Source: Helicobacter bilis (GTDB taxonomy: Bacteria > Campylobacterota > Campylobacteria > Campylobacterales > Helicobacteraceae). From it: a stretch of DNA of 64,000 bases. The notes beneath the pieces were generated by a model. The model was not told the origin of the DNA. It did not search any database and was given only the letters and a program-made list of their open reading frames with translations. The DNA lies in NCBI RefSeq assembly GCF_001999985.1, contig NZ_CP019645.1, positions 620,001 through 684,000 of the forward strand, written 5' to 3'. A program made the translations under genes and the position numbers. Of this stretch, positions 1 to 9,175 are shown piece by piece. How positions within the stretch are numbered: position 1 is the stretch's first letter; each line of letters starts with the position of its first letter.

Positions 1-2
1 TC

Positions 3-35
3 TTATTAGTAGCAGCTGGGTTTGTGTTAGTCTAA
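3..35 (+). CDS. Possible 3' tail of an upstream gene (partial)
   Basis: The third frame is open from the window edge and ends at TAA 33-35, giving a hydrophobic tail LLVAAGFVLV. It is followed at once by AGGAGG. Ten residues are too few to name a family. A second frame stays open to 118 and overlaps the next gene, so which frame is real cannot be settled from the window. Confidence 0.2.
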   Translation, partial: LLVAAGFVLV

Positions 36-93
36 AGGAGGAAATAAAGCAAGAGATGGAGAAAAATAGAATAATTGGTTTGGAGGAAAGATT

Positions 94-1830
94 ATGTTCT
101 TATTTGATAGGGAAGTAAAGACATATACCATAAAAGCACCAAATGGATTAGAGGTTATATTTGATTCTAAAACAAACCTTATTATCCCAAATAATAAATA
201 TCCAAATGAAAAATATCCAGATTTAACAAAAGCACCAGAAATAAAGGCAAAAATGATACTTGATGCAAGAAAAGAGATGGATAGCTCCCCATATAAAAAC
301 TACAAACCATTGCTATATAAAAAAGATTCTATAGTGAATGGTTTTATGGGAGCTAAAACTTCAAATCTCTATATGCTAGAGTGGAAAAAGATCTATCTGA
401 AGGAGAGTGTAAAAGGAAAAGAGATAGCACCTTGGACAAATAGTGAAAAAGCCTATTATCAAAGTCTTAATGGTAGAGAAAGATATAATTATCTTGTTGC
501 AAGAAGTGGGATAGAAAGCAGTATCATTGTGTATAAGCATATTGCTCTAAGAGAGATAGAGCGACCTAGGGAACAAGTCTATTTGCAAACTTATGATAAG
601 GCAAAAGAGGAATATGAAGCTTTGTTGCTATCTATACAAAACGAGAACTTTTATTTTAAGAGTGATGATGAGATAGGCCAAATATATAAAACAAGGTATG
701 CTCAGTTTGAAAGCGTAATACAAAAGCTTGAGTTTGTCTATACTAAGAGCAGGGATTATAAAGCAGGATTGCTTTTAGCTGAAGTGTATATGAATGAGGA
801 TTATTATGTGGCTGCAGCATTAGCACCATATCCATATGACAACAAAGAAGAACTTTCATTATCTATTAAAAGAATAAAATCAACCATTCAAGCAAAAACA
901 AAACGATCGGTAAATATCTTACTTGAACTCATAGAAGCCTATAGTCTTCCTGATGCCTATTATGGTATGTATCGCTATTGTGTTATACAAAAACAATCTG
1001 GTAGTGTTGTAAAGGTGTATTATAATGCCCCAAACACCATCAAAACACCAGAATATTGGTTTGAGTTAGCCTTGCAGTATGGTAGTTATGATGCCTTTAG
1101 GACACTAAGTAATGACTGGGATAGGGAGTTGCTTAATGCAGAATATTGCCTCTCCCTTGGGATATTAGGCAATAGAGATGGTTTTATATGGGCAGAGCTT
1201 GGGCTTAATCGATGGGGCTTTGCTACAAGGGCATCACAAGCTCATATTCTAGCCCTACAGCTTGGCTATGAGAATGAATTAAGGCTAGGAAAGCAATATA
1301 TGAAATTACTCAAAAAGATTCCAAAAGATGAGTATGGATTACGCCCTTTTTTAACGGAATATATAGATATTCTTTTTAGTGAGGAGCTAAATAGAACAAA
1401 TTATGAGGGAGATCCTAGCTTTTTGCGTTTAGAATTTTTAAATGAAAAGATAAAAAGCGGTGAGCTTTTAAGCCCTACAGATCCAAAGGCGACCAAAGAA
1501 AGTAGAGAAACTTATAGAAAAATAGCTATGAGTTGGCATAAAAATCCCTATGATGCTATTGGCTTTAAAGAAGAATGGGAAGATTATCAAGTAGAGAGAC
1601 ATGCAAAGAGAGTTGTTTTACGAGCTAAGATATTAGCCCTTACTCCCCCTCAAGGCTATCCTAATGCACCATTTTATTATTTTCCTGAAGAGATAGAGGA
1701 AAGGTTCGAAAAAGGGGAGTTAGATTTTAAACTAAACCCCACAATCCCAGCTATATATAGAGAATCTTTCCCGCAAGAATTGCGTGATAAAATACAATCT
1801 TATGCCAAAAAGCATAATATAAAGAATTGA
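94..1830 (+). CDS. Uncharacterised Sel1/TPR-like helical protein, candidate T6SS immunity or accessory protein
   Basis: This 578-residue protein has no signal peptide or membrane segment. The start has a good ribosome site (TTGGAGGAAAG). The middle (about residues 190-420) is rich in Ala, Tyr and Leu helices such as LLLAEVYMNEDYY and YWFELALQYGSYDAF, which weakly resemble Sel1/TPR repeats. It is a clear paralogue of the 31748-33019 product: both share IAPWTN.EKAYY near residue 115 and an almost identical C-terminus (LNPTIPAIYRESFPQELRDK). Sel1-type proteins are known immunity partners of T6SS phospholipase effectors in other bacteria, so an immunity or accessory role is plausible but inferred. 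A broken PAAR-like adaptor follows seven bases later. Confidence 0.55.
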   Translation: MFLFDREVKTYTIKAPNGLEVIFDSKTNLIIPNNKYPNEKYPDLTKAPEIKAKMILDARKEMDSSPYKNYKPLLYKKDSIVNGFMGAKTSNLYMLEWKKIYLKESVKGKEIAPWTNSEKAYYQSLNGRERYNYLVARSGIESSIIVYKHIALREIERPREQVYLQTYDKAKEEYEALLLSIQNENFYFKSDDEIGQIYKTRYAQFESVIQKLEFVYTKSRDYKAGLLLAEVYMNEDYYVAAALAPYPYDNKEELSLSIKRIKSTIQAKTKRSVNILLELIEAYSLPDAYYGMYRYCVIQKQSGSVVKVYYNAPNTIKTPEYWFELALQYGSYDAFRTLSNDWDRELLNAEYCLSLGILGNRDGFIWAELGLNRWGFATRASQAHILALQLGYENELRLGKQYMKLLKKIPKDEYGLRPFLTEYIDILFSEELNRTNYEGDPSFLRLEFLNEKIKSGELLSPTDPKATKESRETYRKIAMSWHKNPYDAIGFKEEWEDYQVERHAKRVVLRAKILALTPPQGYPNAPFYYFPEEIEERFEKGELDFKLNPTIPAIYRESFPQELRDKIQSYAKKHNIKN

Positions 1831-1836
1831 AGTAGA

Positions 1837-2079
1837 ATGAATAAAATTGTAGGTGTAGGTTTAGTTAAAGATTCTAACAAAATCACCATCTTTGCCAAAG
1901 ACAACAGCATTATAGATTCTAAGCATTTAGAAAAAGATTTGGGATTAGATTTTAACTTGCCTTGTGATGTGTATTTTTACTCTTTAGCACTTAGGGGTGG
2001 TAAAGAAGATATGAATAAGCCTAGATATTTCTATGGAGAAAATGGAGAAGTGATATTAGTGATGAGCGTGATAATATAG
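1837..2079 (+). pseudogene. PAAR-like adaptor, N-terminal fragment (frameshifted)
   Basis: This 80-residue ORF matches the N-terminal half of the adaptors at 5631, 13940 and 16940. ITIFAKDNSIID corresponds to IDIFIKDNTTLD, and KPRYFYGENGEV corresponds to NPLFFGELDKNGV. Coding-like sequence continues in another frame from about 2052 (DISDERDNIEVLYNN) to a stop at 2139-2141, which suggests a frameshift near 2045-2052. The PAAR-like part of the protein restarts at 2208. I read 1837-3381 as one decayed or phase-variable adaptor locus. It is not certain that this piece is translated. Confidence 0.55.
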
Positions 2080-2207
2080 AAGTCTTATATAATAATGCAA
2101 GATTATGTATGACAAATTACTATTATCATGCCTATAGCTAATTATATAAAGCATAAAGGAAAGACAAGAAGTAATATCTATGGAGATAACAAAGAGGCTG
2201 CAAAATA

Positions 2208-2996
2208 ATGAAAACCAACACAACAAAAAGGGATAATAGCAGAGAATCTAGCCATAATGATGATATAAGCGGTATTAAAGAGATACAACCAATAGATAAA
2301 AGATTTGGTATCAATCTCTCTACACAAACAAAGCCTTCAAGACAAACAGAACAACAACATAGACTTGCTCTAGCCACTAAAGAACAAAAAGAATCCACCC
2401 CCATAGATTCTACAACAAGCACCGCATTCTTGCACCCCATACTAGAAGATAATGAATTAAAATGTCCTCATAATGGAGTAGTAAAACTAAAGAGTAATAA
2501 AGGTAAATCTTTTAAGTCTAAAGGCATACCTATGATTCTAGAATCTGATTTATTACATAGCTCTATCATAGGTTGCACTAATCCTATACTTAGTGGAGGA
2601 CCTTGCACTATGGTAGCTACTATACTTCCAAATGTAAGAGGGTTAAAAAAATTTAATGATGATTATCCAATTATGCAAGATTTAGTCTCTAGTGGTGTAA
2701 TGAGTGATAAAGGATTTCCTATTATTTGCACACCTAAAGAAAATACTTTTAAGATTAATGCTCCAGCTCCTAATAATGCAAGGGCACAAAGTAAAGAAGC
2801 CCTAGATTCTCAAATAGATATTGCTATTCCCTCTTTCACTCTTATTACGCCTTATAGAGATTTAGAGGAATATTATTTCACACCAGGCACTTATGAAAAT
2901 AGAGAATCTAAAGAACAATACATTTCTTCACAAAGTGGCTTTTATGCGCCAAATGATACACTAGAGATAACACTACCCCCCCCCCCCATTATCTAA
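2208..2996 (+). CDS. PAAR-like T6SS spike/adaptor protein, ends in a poly-C tract
   Basis: This 262-residue protein contains the PAAR-like domain shared with the products of 13940 and 16940. The domain starts with CPHNGVVKLKSNKG (Cys86), followed by MILESD, a GCTN motif, PCTMVATILP, and a final KGFPIICTPKENTFKIN. Proteins with this CPH.G...SD...GC...PC pattern occur with contractile injection systems and are expected to cap the VgrG spike and recruit cargo; the role here is inferred from that and from the neighbouring toxins. Unlike the other copies, its N-terminal segment lies in a separate upstream ORF (1837). The ORF ends nine bases past a run of 12 C. Losing one C would extend it in frame to 3381. 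Confidence 0.65.
   Translation: MKTNTTKRDNSRESSHNDDISGIKEIQPIDKRFGINLSTQTKPSRQTEQQHRLALATKEQKESTPIDSTTSTAFLHPILEDNELKCPHNGVVKLKSNKGKSFKSKGIPMILESDLLHSSIIGCTNPILSGGPCTMVATILPNVRGLKKFNDDYPIMQDLVSSGVMSDKGFPIICTPKENTFKINAPAPNNARAQSKEALDSQIDIAIPSFTLITPYRDLEEYYFTPGTYENRESKEQYISSQSGFYAPNDTLEITLPPPPII
2976..2987 (+). repeat. Homopolymeric C12 tract, candidate phase-variation switch
   Basis: Twelve consecutive C residues sit inside the 3' end of the PAAR-like gene. With 12 C the protein stops at 2994-2996. With 11 C (or 8 or 14) translation would run on through the open frame to 3381. The third frame stops about 30 bases downstream. Long G/C tracts are the classic slipped-strand switches of Helicobacter and Campylobacter. 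Confidence 0.8.
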
Positions 2997-3381
2997 AAAC
3001 ACAGATTATGCTAGACTAGATTCTAATCCTACTCTTACGCCAATACTACAAGATATAAGCAAGATATATAATCCTATATTCTTTAGTTATAGAATCCTTA
3101 CTCTACGAATAACTTATAGTATCTATGAATACTTGCTTATTGTACCAAAGATTATGCCTAAGTTTATAATAAAGCTATTACAAGAGAAAAGAAATAAAGA
3201 TGAATTAAGCTATGGCTATGGAAGCTTTATAGATTCAAATAGGGATTATGTGAGAGAATGCGATGTGGGCAATAAAGACGGAAATAAAGAAAATGACACA
3301 GAAATATCTTTACTTCATATACAAGGCAAGGTATTACTAGCGCCTAATGGGTGTGAGAGAATGAGGGTGGAGGTGAGGTAG
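2989..3381 (+). other. Out-of-frame C-terminal extension of the PAAR-like adaptor
   Basis: The frame one base off from the 2208 gene is open from the poly-C tract to TAG 3379-3381, without needing a start codon. Its translation (LSKNTDYARLDSNPTLTPILQDI ... ILTLRITYSIYEYLLIVPKIMPK) has the same layout as the post-PAAR region of the 16940 protein (LDKALQDILSIL ... MLLLILLIPQKIPK). This supports the view that it is the proper continuation when the C tract is one base shorter. Confidence 0.65.
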
Positions 3382-3539
3382 GGAATGAGGATGTAGGTAT
3401 AATGGATTTTATTAAAAAAGATACTCAATGTGTTGCAATGTATAGATTTATACTATAATAATATAATATCGATTTAGTGGGCTTAAGAAGCAGTATCTTT
3501 GACACGATGCCATTATGAATTGACTAAGGAAACAATATA

Positions 3540-4202
3540 ATGATAGACTTTGATTTACTAGGCACTCCATCTCCTCCAAAAAACAAAAAGCAATTATGGA
3601 AAACGATGAAAAACACTTTTAAGTATGGTTTGCTTGTATTGTTAACTTGGCTTAATATTATTTTATTTTATCCTCTTACATTTATTCCTTTTCCATTTTT
3701 TGGTTGGATTACACTTTTTATTCTCTCTTGTATATGGGTATATCTTTTTTTACGATTCTGCGTATATAGCTTTAATAAAATCTTTAAAAAGAATCTAAGA
3801 GTTAAAAAGCTTTATTTAGCCTTACCTTATCCGCTTATTATGCTTTCTTGGTTTGGCTTTAGCTTTGTCCCACTTGAGTGGCAACCTAGCTTTAGGGAAT
3901 TTGAGAGGTTGTGCAAGGAGGATGGGGGTGATACGACTACTATATATAATCAGGAGATTTATGAGAGAATACAAACTACAGGCTATGGTTTTGACCTCAA
4001 AACAGAATTAACACAAGAATCTTGGCGAATAAAAGTAAAGGAAGTTTATTATTATGAATATGGAACAGAAAATCTCTTTGAAAAACATAAAACATATCTT
4101 TGGATAGATATAGGTATGATTCCCAAAAGTGAGAGAATAATTGGTTGTGCTTCCATAAACAAAACCAAAGAACTTATCAAACAAAGATGGTGGCTAAAAT
4201 GA
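3540..4202 (+). CDS. Membrane protein, candidate immunity for lipase effector (copy 1)
   Basis: This 220-residue protein has about three hydrophobic segments in residues 28-115 and then a hydrophilic C-terminal half. The junction PLEWQPSFREFERLCKEDGG is the divergent counterpart of YLEPSYWQFRKMCKLNE in the six related proteins at 6839-15402, so it belongs to the same family. Its stop codon overlaps the start of the next lipase gene by ATGA. A membrane anchor with an exported or periplasmic domain suits protection against a toxin that attacks phospholipids from the periplasm; this role is inferred from gene pairing. Confidence 0.55.
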   Translation: MIDFDLLGTPSPPKNKKQLWKTMKNTFKYGLLVLLTWLNIILFYPLTFIPFPFFGWITLFILSCIWVYLFLRFCVYSFNKIFKKNLRVKKLYLALPYPLIMLSWFGFSFVPLEWQPSFREFERLCKEDGGDTTTIYNQEIYERIQTTGYGFDLKTELTQESWRIKVKEVYYYEYGTENLFEKHKTYLWIDIGMIPKSERIIGCASINKTKELIKQRWWLK

Positions 4203-5620
4203 CAAGAATGCAACAATATATGCAATTAGTCAAATATGCTGAACTCTGTTGGGCGAGTTATAGTGAGGGGCTTAATGAAGGAATGTTTGGGAATGAAGAA
4301 AGAAAGTTTGGTAATAGAAATAGTGAAATTTTTAAAGAAAGAGCAAATAACAATGAAGACAATCCCACCTACCACCAAGCCCTTAGTGAATCTCAATATC
4401 TTATCTTTGAAAAATACAATGTCGGTTTTAGCGATTCTCAAGCCAATCACTTCATTACACGATTTGAAGTCTTAGCCTTTAGCCAAGATAATGATACAGG
4501 GTTTTCTGCTACTTTATTCTATGATACAGAGGATAATGAATATATCCTAGCTATAAGGGGCATTGATATATTTAGGATTAATTGGAATCTTGTGAATGCT
4601 GTGAAGTCTGGAATAAAGATTATTCGAGGTGAGGTATCTATCAATTATTATTTAAGTTTGTTGCGATTCTATGATGAAAAGGTAAAGCCCATTATCCAAG
4701 ATAAAAAACTTACTATCACAGGACATGTATTTGGTGGGTATCTTGCCCAGCTTTTTGCCCTCTCTTTTCCTGATAAAGTTAATAAAGTCTATACCTTTAA
4801 TGCCACAGGAGTAACACAAAATACCACAACACAATATGTCAATGTGGCTGTTAATATTGCTAATGAAATAACAAAACAAGTTGCCTTTGACTTTAGTGTT
4901 TATGATAGCAATCTTGATGAGTTTGTAAGTATTCAAGTTGATGAGAGACTTAAAAATAATGTGAAATTAGATGAAGGACTGCTTGTCTGTAATGATAAAG
5001 AAATACAAGACAAGATTCCACAATATCTACAAAGAGAGTTTTTAGAAAAGCACTTTAATACTTATAACTCCCAAACCGCAAAGCTAGGAGCGAGTTTGCT
5101 TTTCTCTGAAATCCATAAAGCAGAGATAGGAAAAAATATCTTTGTAAAAATACGCCTTGATGGCTTTATCCCACATACCATTAATACCGAAGTCTTTACG
5201 CTTAATCAAGAGTTAAGTAAAGCAGTCGATAATCTCATTGCATATCTACCAAATAGTCATAAAGAACTACCACCTGCTCTACAACAAAGTGAAATTTATA
5301 GAATCTACACTATAGATATAGCAGATACAGAAACGATAATGCAACAATTTGGTAATCATATACTCCCTAGTGAAACCATTGAATTAAAGCTTGATGCTGT
5401 TAAATTGATAACAAAATTTGATGATTTCAAAAGAAGTGGGGCAGTAAAAGGGGCTTTAAAAGCTATGAAAATAACGAATGTGGCTGGGTGGTTGATTATT
5501 TTAGTATCCATAAAAAATATTTATGACGAGCTTTTGGTGCAATCCAGAATTACAGAAGATTCTACCCCTATGATAGATTGCTATTGGTGTGGTTGGGAAC
5601 AATTAATGTTATTGAGATAA
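4199..5620 (+). CDS. Class-3-lipase-like T6SS effector lacking the catalytic serine
   Basis: This alpha/beta-hydrolase-like protein has about 473 residues. I chose the ATG at 4199, in ATGA overlap with the upstream immunity gene, because the paralogues start at the matching place. Shared blocks are YAELCWASY near the N-terminus, GFSATLFYDTEDNEYILAIRG, and the nucleophile-elbow region. Where the paralogues have GHSLGG, this protein reads GHVFGG (GTA at 4727-4729, Val177), so the serine nucleophile of the GxSxG motif is missing. The C-terminal 300 residues, including a hydrophobic stretch near the end (VAGWLIILVSIKNIY), remain open and intact. It is either an inactivated lipase or a toxin acting by another mechanism. 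An adaptor gene follows after 10 bp. Confidence 0.65.
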   Translation: MTRMQQYMQLVKYAELCWASYSEGLNEGMFGNEERKFGNRNSEIFKERANNNEDNPTYHQALSESQYLIFEKYNVGFSDSQANHFITRFEVLAFSQDNDTGFSATLFYDTEDNEYILAIRGIDIFRINWNLVNAVKSGIKIIRGEVSINYYLSLLRFYDEKVKPIIQDKKLTITGHVFGGYLAQLFALSFPDKVNKVYTFNATGVTQNTTTQYVNVAVNIANEITKQVAFDFSVYDSNLDEFVSIQVDERLKNNVKLDEGLLVCNDKEIQDKIPQYLQREFLEKHFNTYNSQTAKLGASLLFSEIHKAEIGKNIFVKIRLDGFIPHTINTEVFTLNQELSKAVDNLIAYLPNSHKELPPALQQSEIYRIYTIDIADTETIMQQFGNHILPSETIELKLDAVKLITKFDDFKRSGAVKGALKAMKITNVAGWLIILVSIKNIYDELLVQSRITEDSTPMIDCYWCGWEQLMLLR

Positions 5621-5630
5621 AGGACAAGCT

Positions 5631-6839
5631 ATGCAATATGATGATTTACATTATGAGTTACACTACATAGCCAAAGAACAAGAAAATATTGTGAGCGAAA
5701 ATTTCTTTAATATCAGAAATCAGGATAAAAACTTTTTTGTTAAACCTTTGGACCTAGAGACTATTCATTCCCTCACAAAAGATTCCCCTATCCATTTGCT
5801 TAGAGCTTTATACACTTGCAAGAGTTTTGCTATTTGTAAAGAAAACGATGAAAGCTTTATCACAAAGGAAAATGCTAGTAAGATACTAGGCTATAAATCT
5901 GACTTTGCAAACATTTTTGTATATGGAAAAGATTCTCTAAGCACTACATACCTTGAAGCCAGAAAAGCTTTGTATAAATCCATAATGCAATTAAAAGATG
6001 AAAGATTAAAGGAATATCAAAAGGAACGGAATAGAATCTCGCAATTAAGTTATGAGAAATACACACAAGAGCAAAAAGAAAAACAACGACAAGAGAGAAT
6101 ACAAGCAGGATTACACACAAATTGTTTCAGCAAACAAGATTCTATGATCTTAGAATCTAATGATAAAAGTATTACAATCATATTTTTAGATAAATTAGAT
6201 TCTAACACCTTACATATTTCAATGAGTAACCTTATCCATATCCACGATAGCAAGATAGACATTTTTATAAAAGATAATACAACGCTAGATATACAAGAGT
6301 TAGAATCTCTTATCGCGAACTATAAACAAAGATATACAGAATCTAATAACACAGAATCTAGCAATCAAAAATCCCATATTGATTGCAATCAAGAATCTAA
6401 ACTTACTTTAGATTCTCTGCATTCTAGTAATACTCAAATCTTTTTATATTCTCAATTATTATTAGGCTCTAAAGAATCCCCTAATAATCCCCTATTCTTT
6501 GGAGAATTAGACAAAAATGGAGTGTTTATAGAATCTAAACCCATCTATCACTTAATCGGTGAGATAGATTCTAACTCTATAGAATCTACAAGCAACAATA
6601 GAGATTCTAACAATTCCCTAAACACCCTCCAAGTATTTCTAGGTAGCAATACCCTAACACTCTTAAACTACTCCCTCCTAGATTCTAGTCTTAACATCAA
6701 ATTAGAATGTAACTCTAAAGAATCTAAAGCAATACTAGAAAAAGAACAAACACAAAGAGAGCAACAAAAACAAGATTCTAAAATGTCAGATTCTTTGCTG
6801 ATAGCTTACAATAACACAGAATCTAAAAAGGCAGTCTAA
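5631..6839 (+). CDS. PAAR-adaptor-related protein lacking the PAAR-like domain
   Basis: This 402-residue protein has a strong ribosome site (AAAGGAC). It aligns with the first half of the 16940 adaptor: a head domain ending in YLEARKALYKSI, a Gln/Lys/Glu-rich probable coiled coil (about residues 125-165), then ITIIFLDKLDSN, IDIFIKDNTTLDIQELESL, LFFGELDKNGVF and LLNYSLLDSSLNIKLE. It then ends abruptly in TESKKAV, just before the point where the other copies continue into the Cys-Pro-His PAAR-like domain. The stop overlaps the next immunity gene at a sequence seam found twice more in this region. I read it as a 3'-truncated adaptor left after recombination; it may still be expressed. Confidence 0.6.
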   Translation: MQYDDLHYELHYIAKEQENIVSENFFNIRNQDKNFFVKPLDLETIHSLTKDSPIHLLRALYTCKSFAICKENDESFITKENASKILGYKSDFANIFVYGKDSLSTTYLEARKALYKSIMQLKDERLKEYQKERNRISQLSYEKYTQEQKEKQRQERIQAGLHTNCFSKQDSMILESNDKSITIIFLDKLDSNTLHISMSNLIHIHDSKIDIFIKDNTTLDIQELESLIANYKQRYTESNNTESSNQKSHIDCNQESKLTLDSLHSSNTQIFLYSQLLLGSKESPNNPLFFGELDKNGVFIESKPIYHLIGEIDSNSIESTSNNRDSNNSLNTLQVFLGSNTLTLLNYSLLDSSLNIKLECNSKESKAILEKEQTQREQQKQDSKMSDSLLIAYNNTESKKAV

Positions 6840-7405
6840 TGTTTTATATAATTCTTTTAACTTCAATTTCTACTATTCTTTCTTATCTCATACTTACATT
6901 TATTTATAGAATCCTCTTTAAATCCAAAGAGAAAGTTTCAAAGTTTTTAGTCTTTCTTGGAAGTATTGGATTGATTATCTTTTATTACACACCTTATTCT
7001 TACTACCTTGAGCCAAGCTTTCATAAGTTTAGAAATATATGTAAGTTAAACCCAGAGATTTATCAAGCTAATGGTGGTAAGCTAGATGAGGAGTATTATA
7101 ATAAAGTGTTAAAGTATTTTGATGCAAATATTGATGATTTCATTAAATATTTAAATGATAATAAAAGAAATTGGAGTATACTTAGAAAACGACAAAATGA
7201 TAGGATTCAAAGCAGTATCACTATTCTTTTTAAGGGGAGTAATGAAGCTGGCAATATCATTAAAGGAAATTTAGATAATATTTCTTTGATTGAGCTTAAT
7301 GTTTGGTGGCGTGATTTAAGAGGACTCCCAGCAGGTAATGAGGGAACAGGATTTTATTTATCTGGAAGCAGATTAGGTTGTAGTCATTTTGAAGAAAGGA
7401 ATTGA
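6839..7405 (+). CDS. Membrane protein, candidate lipase immunity (copy 2)
   Basis: This 188-residue protein has two N-terminal hydrophobic segments (about residues 2-22 and 36-54), then the family signature TPYSYYLEPSFHKFRNICKLN and a hydrophilic C-terminal domain ending near GTGFYLSGSRLGC. The first 100 bases are nearly identical to those of 11408-12040. The stop overlaps the ATG of the following lipase fragment. The order immunity then toxin is constant in this half of the array, so the assignment as immunity rests on context and membrane topology. Confidence 0.6.
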   Translation: MFYIILLTSISTILSYLILTFIYRILFKSKEKVSKFLVFLGSIGLIIFYYTPYSYYLEPSFHKFRNICKLNPEIYQANGGKLDEEYYNKVLKYFDANIDDFIKYLNDNKRNWSILRKRQNDRIQSSITILFKGSNEAGNIIKGNLDNISLIELNVWWRDLRGLPAGNEGTGFYLSGSRLGCSHFEERN

Positions 7406-8151
7406 TGATGAACAACAAGCAACAAATCAATAGGTTGAGAGATAATGCGGAATTAGCTTGGGCTGCTTATGGGTATTTCCATTTCGCAAACCCTAATTAT
7501 GATTTTAATAAAGATGAGATAGATAAAGAGAGGTTAAAGCATTTTAGAGATATTAAAAGAGATGAATTAATAAAGCAAAATCCCAATACCACAGACCAAG
7601 AACTACAAAACACTTATCCAACCCACTCTGACATTCTCAATATAGAACACAAATACTTCAGAGATGAAAAAACAGGAAAGCTAAAAGATAGTTTTTTTGA
7701 TGATAAGTTATTTGGTGGCGACTTCTCTCCAACCCAAGCCAAAAGATTCTTTGATAAATATGATATGCTTATTCATCAACCCAACACCCATTCAGGATTC
7801 TCTGCTACGCTTTTTAAAGACACAAAAGCAGATTCTAAAGATTCGGAATACACCCTAGCCATAAGAGGTACAGAATTTAACCTAGAGCAAATCAAAGATT
7901 TAATCAATGATTACTACATAGGCACAAATAATGATGATTTGGATAAAGTAATAGAGCAATACTTTGATATGCTAATCTTTTATGAGGAAACTCTAAAGCC
8001 TTTAATGCAAGAAAAAGGTATTACAAAGATTAATGTAGTAGGACACTCTTTAGGAGGCTATCTCACTCAACTCTTTGCTTTAAGCTATTCTCATATCATT
8101 AATGAAGTTTATACTTATAATACCTCTTTAGAATCTAAGAAAGCAGCCTAA
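7405..8151 (+). pseudogene. Lipase-like effector, C-terminally truncated (copy 2)
   Basis: The reading frame starts at ATG 7405 behind AAAGGA and encodes about 248 residues with the family blocks RDNAELAWAAYGYF, HSGFSATLF, YTLAIRGTEF and an intact nucleophile elbow VGHSLGGYL (Ser215). It ends soon after NEVYTYN in the tail SLESKKAA, where full-length paralogues continue for 240-400 residues. The truncated end coincides with a recombination seam and the ATG of the next immunity gene. A complete hydrolase fold is unlikely, so I treat it as a toxin remnant. Confidence 0.65.
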
Positions 8152-8695
8152 TGTTAGCCATAATATTTTTTATTGTTATTCCTTTAGTTTTGTTTTTTTA
8201 TTTCAAATACAATATAGGAAGTATTATAGTAATACTCTTTTTTCTCTTTATTTTCTACTATACACCTTATTCTTTTTATTTAGAGCCAAGTTATTGGCAG
8301 TTTAGAAAAATGTGTAAGCTTAATGAATTACCTAATACTGAAGAGAAGTATAATAAGATACTAGGGTATTTTGATACAAGTTTAGATACACTAGATTGGG
8401 AGGAGTTGAATGGTAGGGTGGAGAAACTTAAACAAACAAATGGTTGGTACAAAAAAAATATATTTGAATACCGAACAGCAACAGATTGGAAATATAAAAA
8501 TTCACGAATAGAGATGACAATTCTTTTTTTTTTAGCAATGAGTCAAAGATAAATCGCCATAATATCAACTTCATGTATTTTTCTAGTGTTTGGCAAACAA
8601 GACGCTATTGTTTAAGTGGTAACGAAGGGACAGGAATTTATTGGAGTGAGGAAACTTTAGGTTGTGGTGATATTGTTAAAGAAAATGAGGAGTAA
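8151..8695 (+). pseudogene. Membrane lipase-immunity protein with a frameshift at a T10 tract (copy 3)
   Basis: The frame from 8151 encodes two membrane segments and YLEPSYWQFRKMCKLNEL, then stops early at 8552. After the T10 run at 8524-8533 another frame continues to TAA 8693-8695 and encodes TRRYCLSGNEGTGIYWSEE, matching TRRYYLDGNEGSGFYWSEE of copy 5. One extra T would restore a protein of about 181 residues. The break could be a slippage-controlled OFF state or a fixed mutation. Confidence 0.65.
8524..8533 (+). repeat. Homopolymeric T10 tract inside an immunity gene
   Basis: Ten T residues lie exactly where the reading frame of the copy-3 immunity gene shifts. An 11-T version would read FFFSNESKINRH and rejoin the conserved C-terminal half. 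Confidence 0.6.
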
Positions 8696-8698
8696 AAA

Positions 8699-9175
8699 AT
8701 GACCAACAAAGAACGGATTAAAAAACTAAGGGATAATGCAGAATTAGCAATGGCAAGTTATGGATATTTTCATTTGGTTGGAAAGAAGTTTCACAAAAAA
8801 AGCAAAACGCGACAAAAAGACACTATCACCCAAACCGACATATTAGACTTAACTTACAATAAATACATTGCAGTGGAATCAAATCCACATAAACCAGATG
8901 ATGAAATAAAGGTAGGCAAACTCGATGGTGACTTCACTCCCAATCAAACACAAAGATTCTTTTCTCGCTATGATTTACTCATTCATCAACCAAATACAGA
9001 ATCTGGATTCTCTGCTACTTTATTCCAAAATAAAGAATCTAAAGAATACACCCTAGCTATTAGAGGCACAGAATTTAAGCTCGAGCAAATCAAAGATTTA
9101 ATAAATGACTACTACATAGGCACAAATAATGACAACAATGGAAAAACGGCTTCAAAGAAAAAAGAATCTTATTAA
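8699..9175 (+). pseudogene. Lipase-like effector N-terminal fragment (copy 3)
   Basis: The 158-residue product starts with MTNKERIKKLRDNAELAMASYGYF, has SGFSATLFQNKESKEYTLAIRG, and ends before the GxSxG motif in an unrelated tail after YIGTNNDN. The catalytic serine region is therefore absent. The following immunity gene begins inside its last 47 bases. It is a remnant of a displaced toxin. Confidence 0.7.

Noticed and set aside
2138-2440. Minus-strand 100-residue ORF near the first adaptor
   Set aside because: It lies mostly antisense to the adaptor gene, which has homologues in the window; its Leu/Cys-rich content is a shadow.
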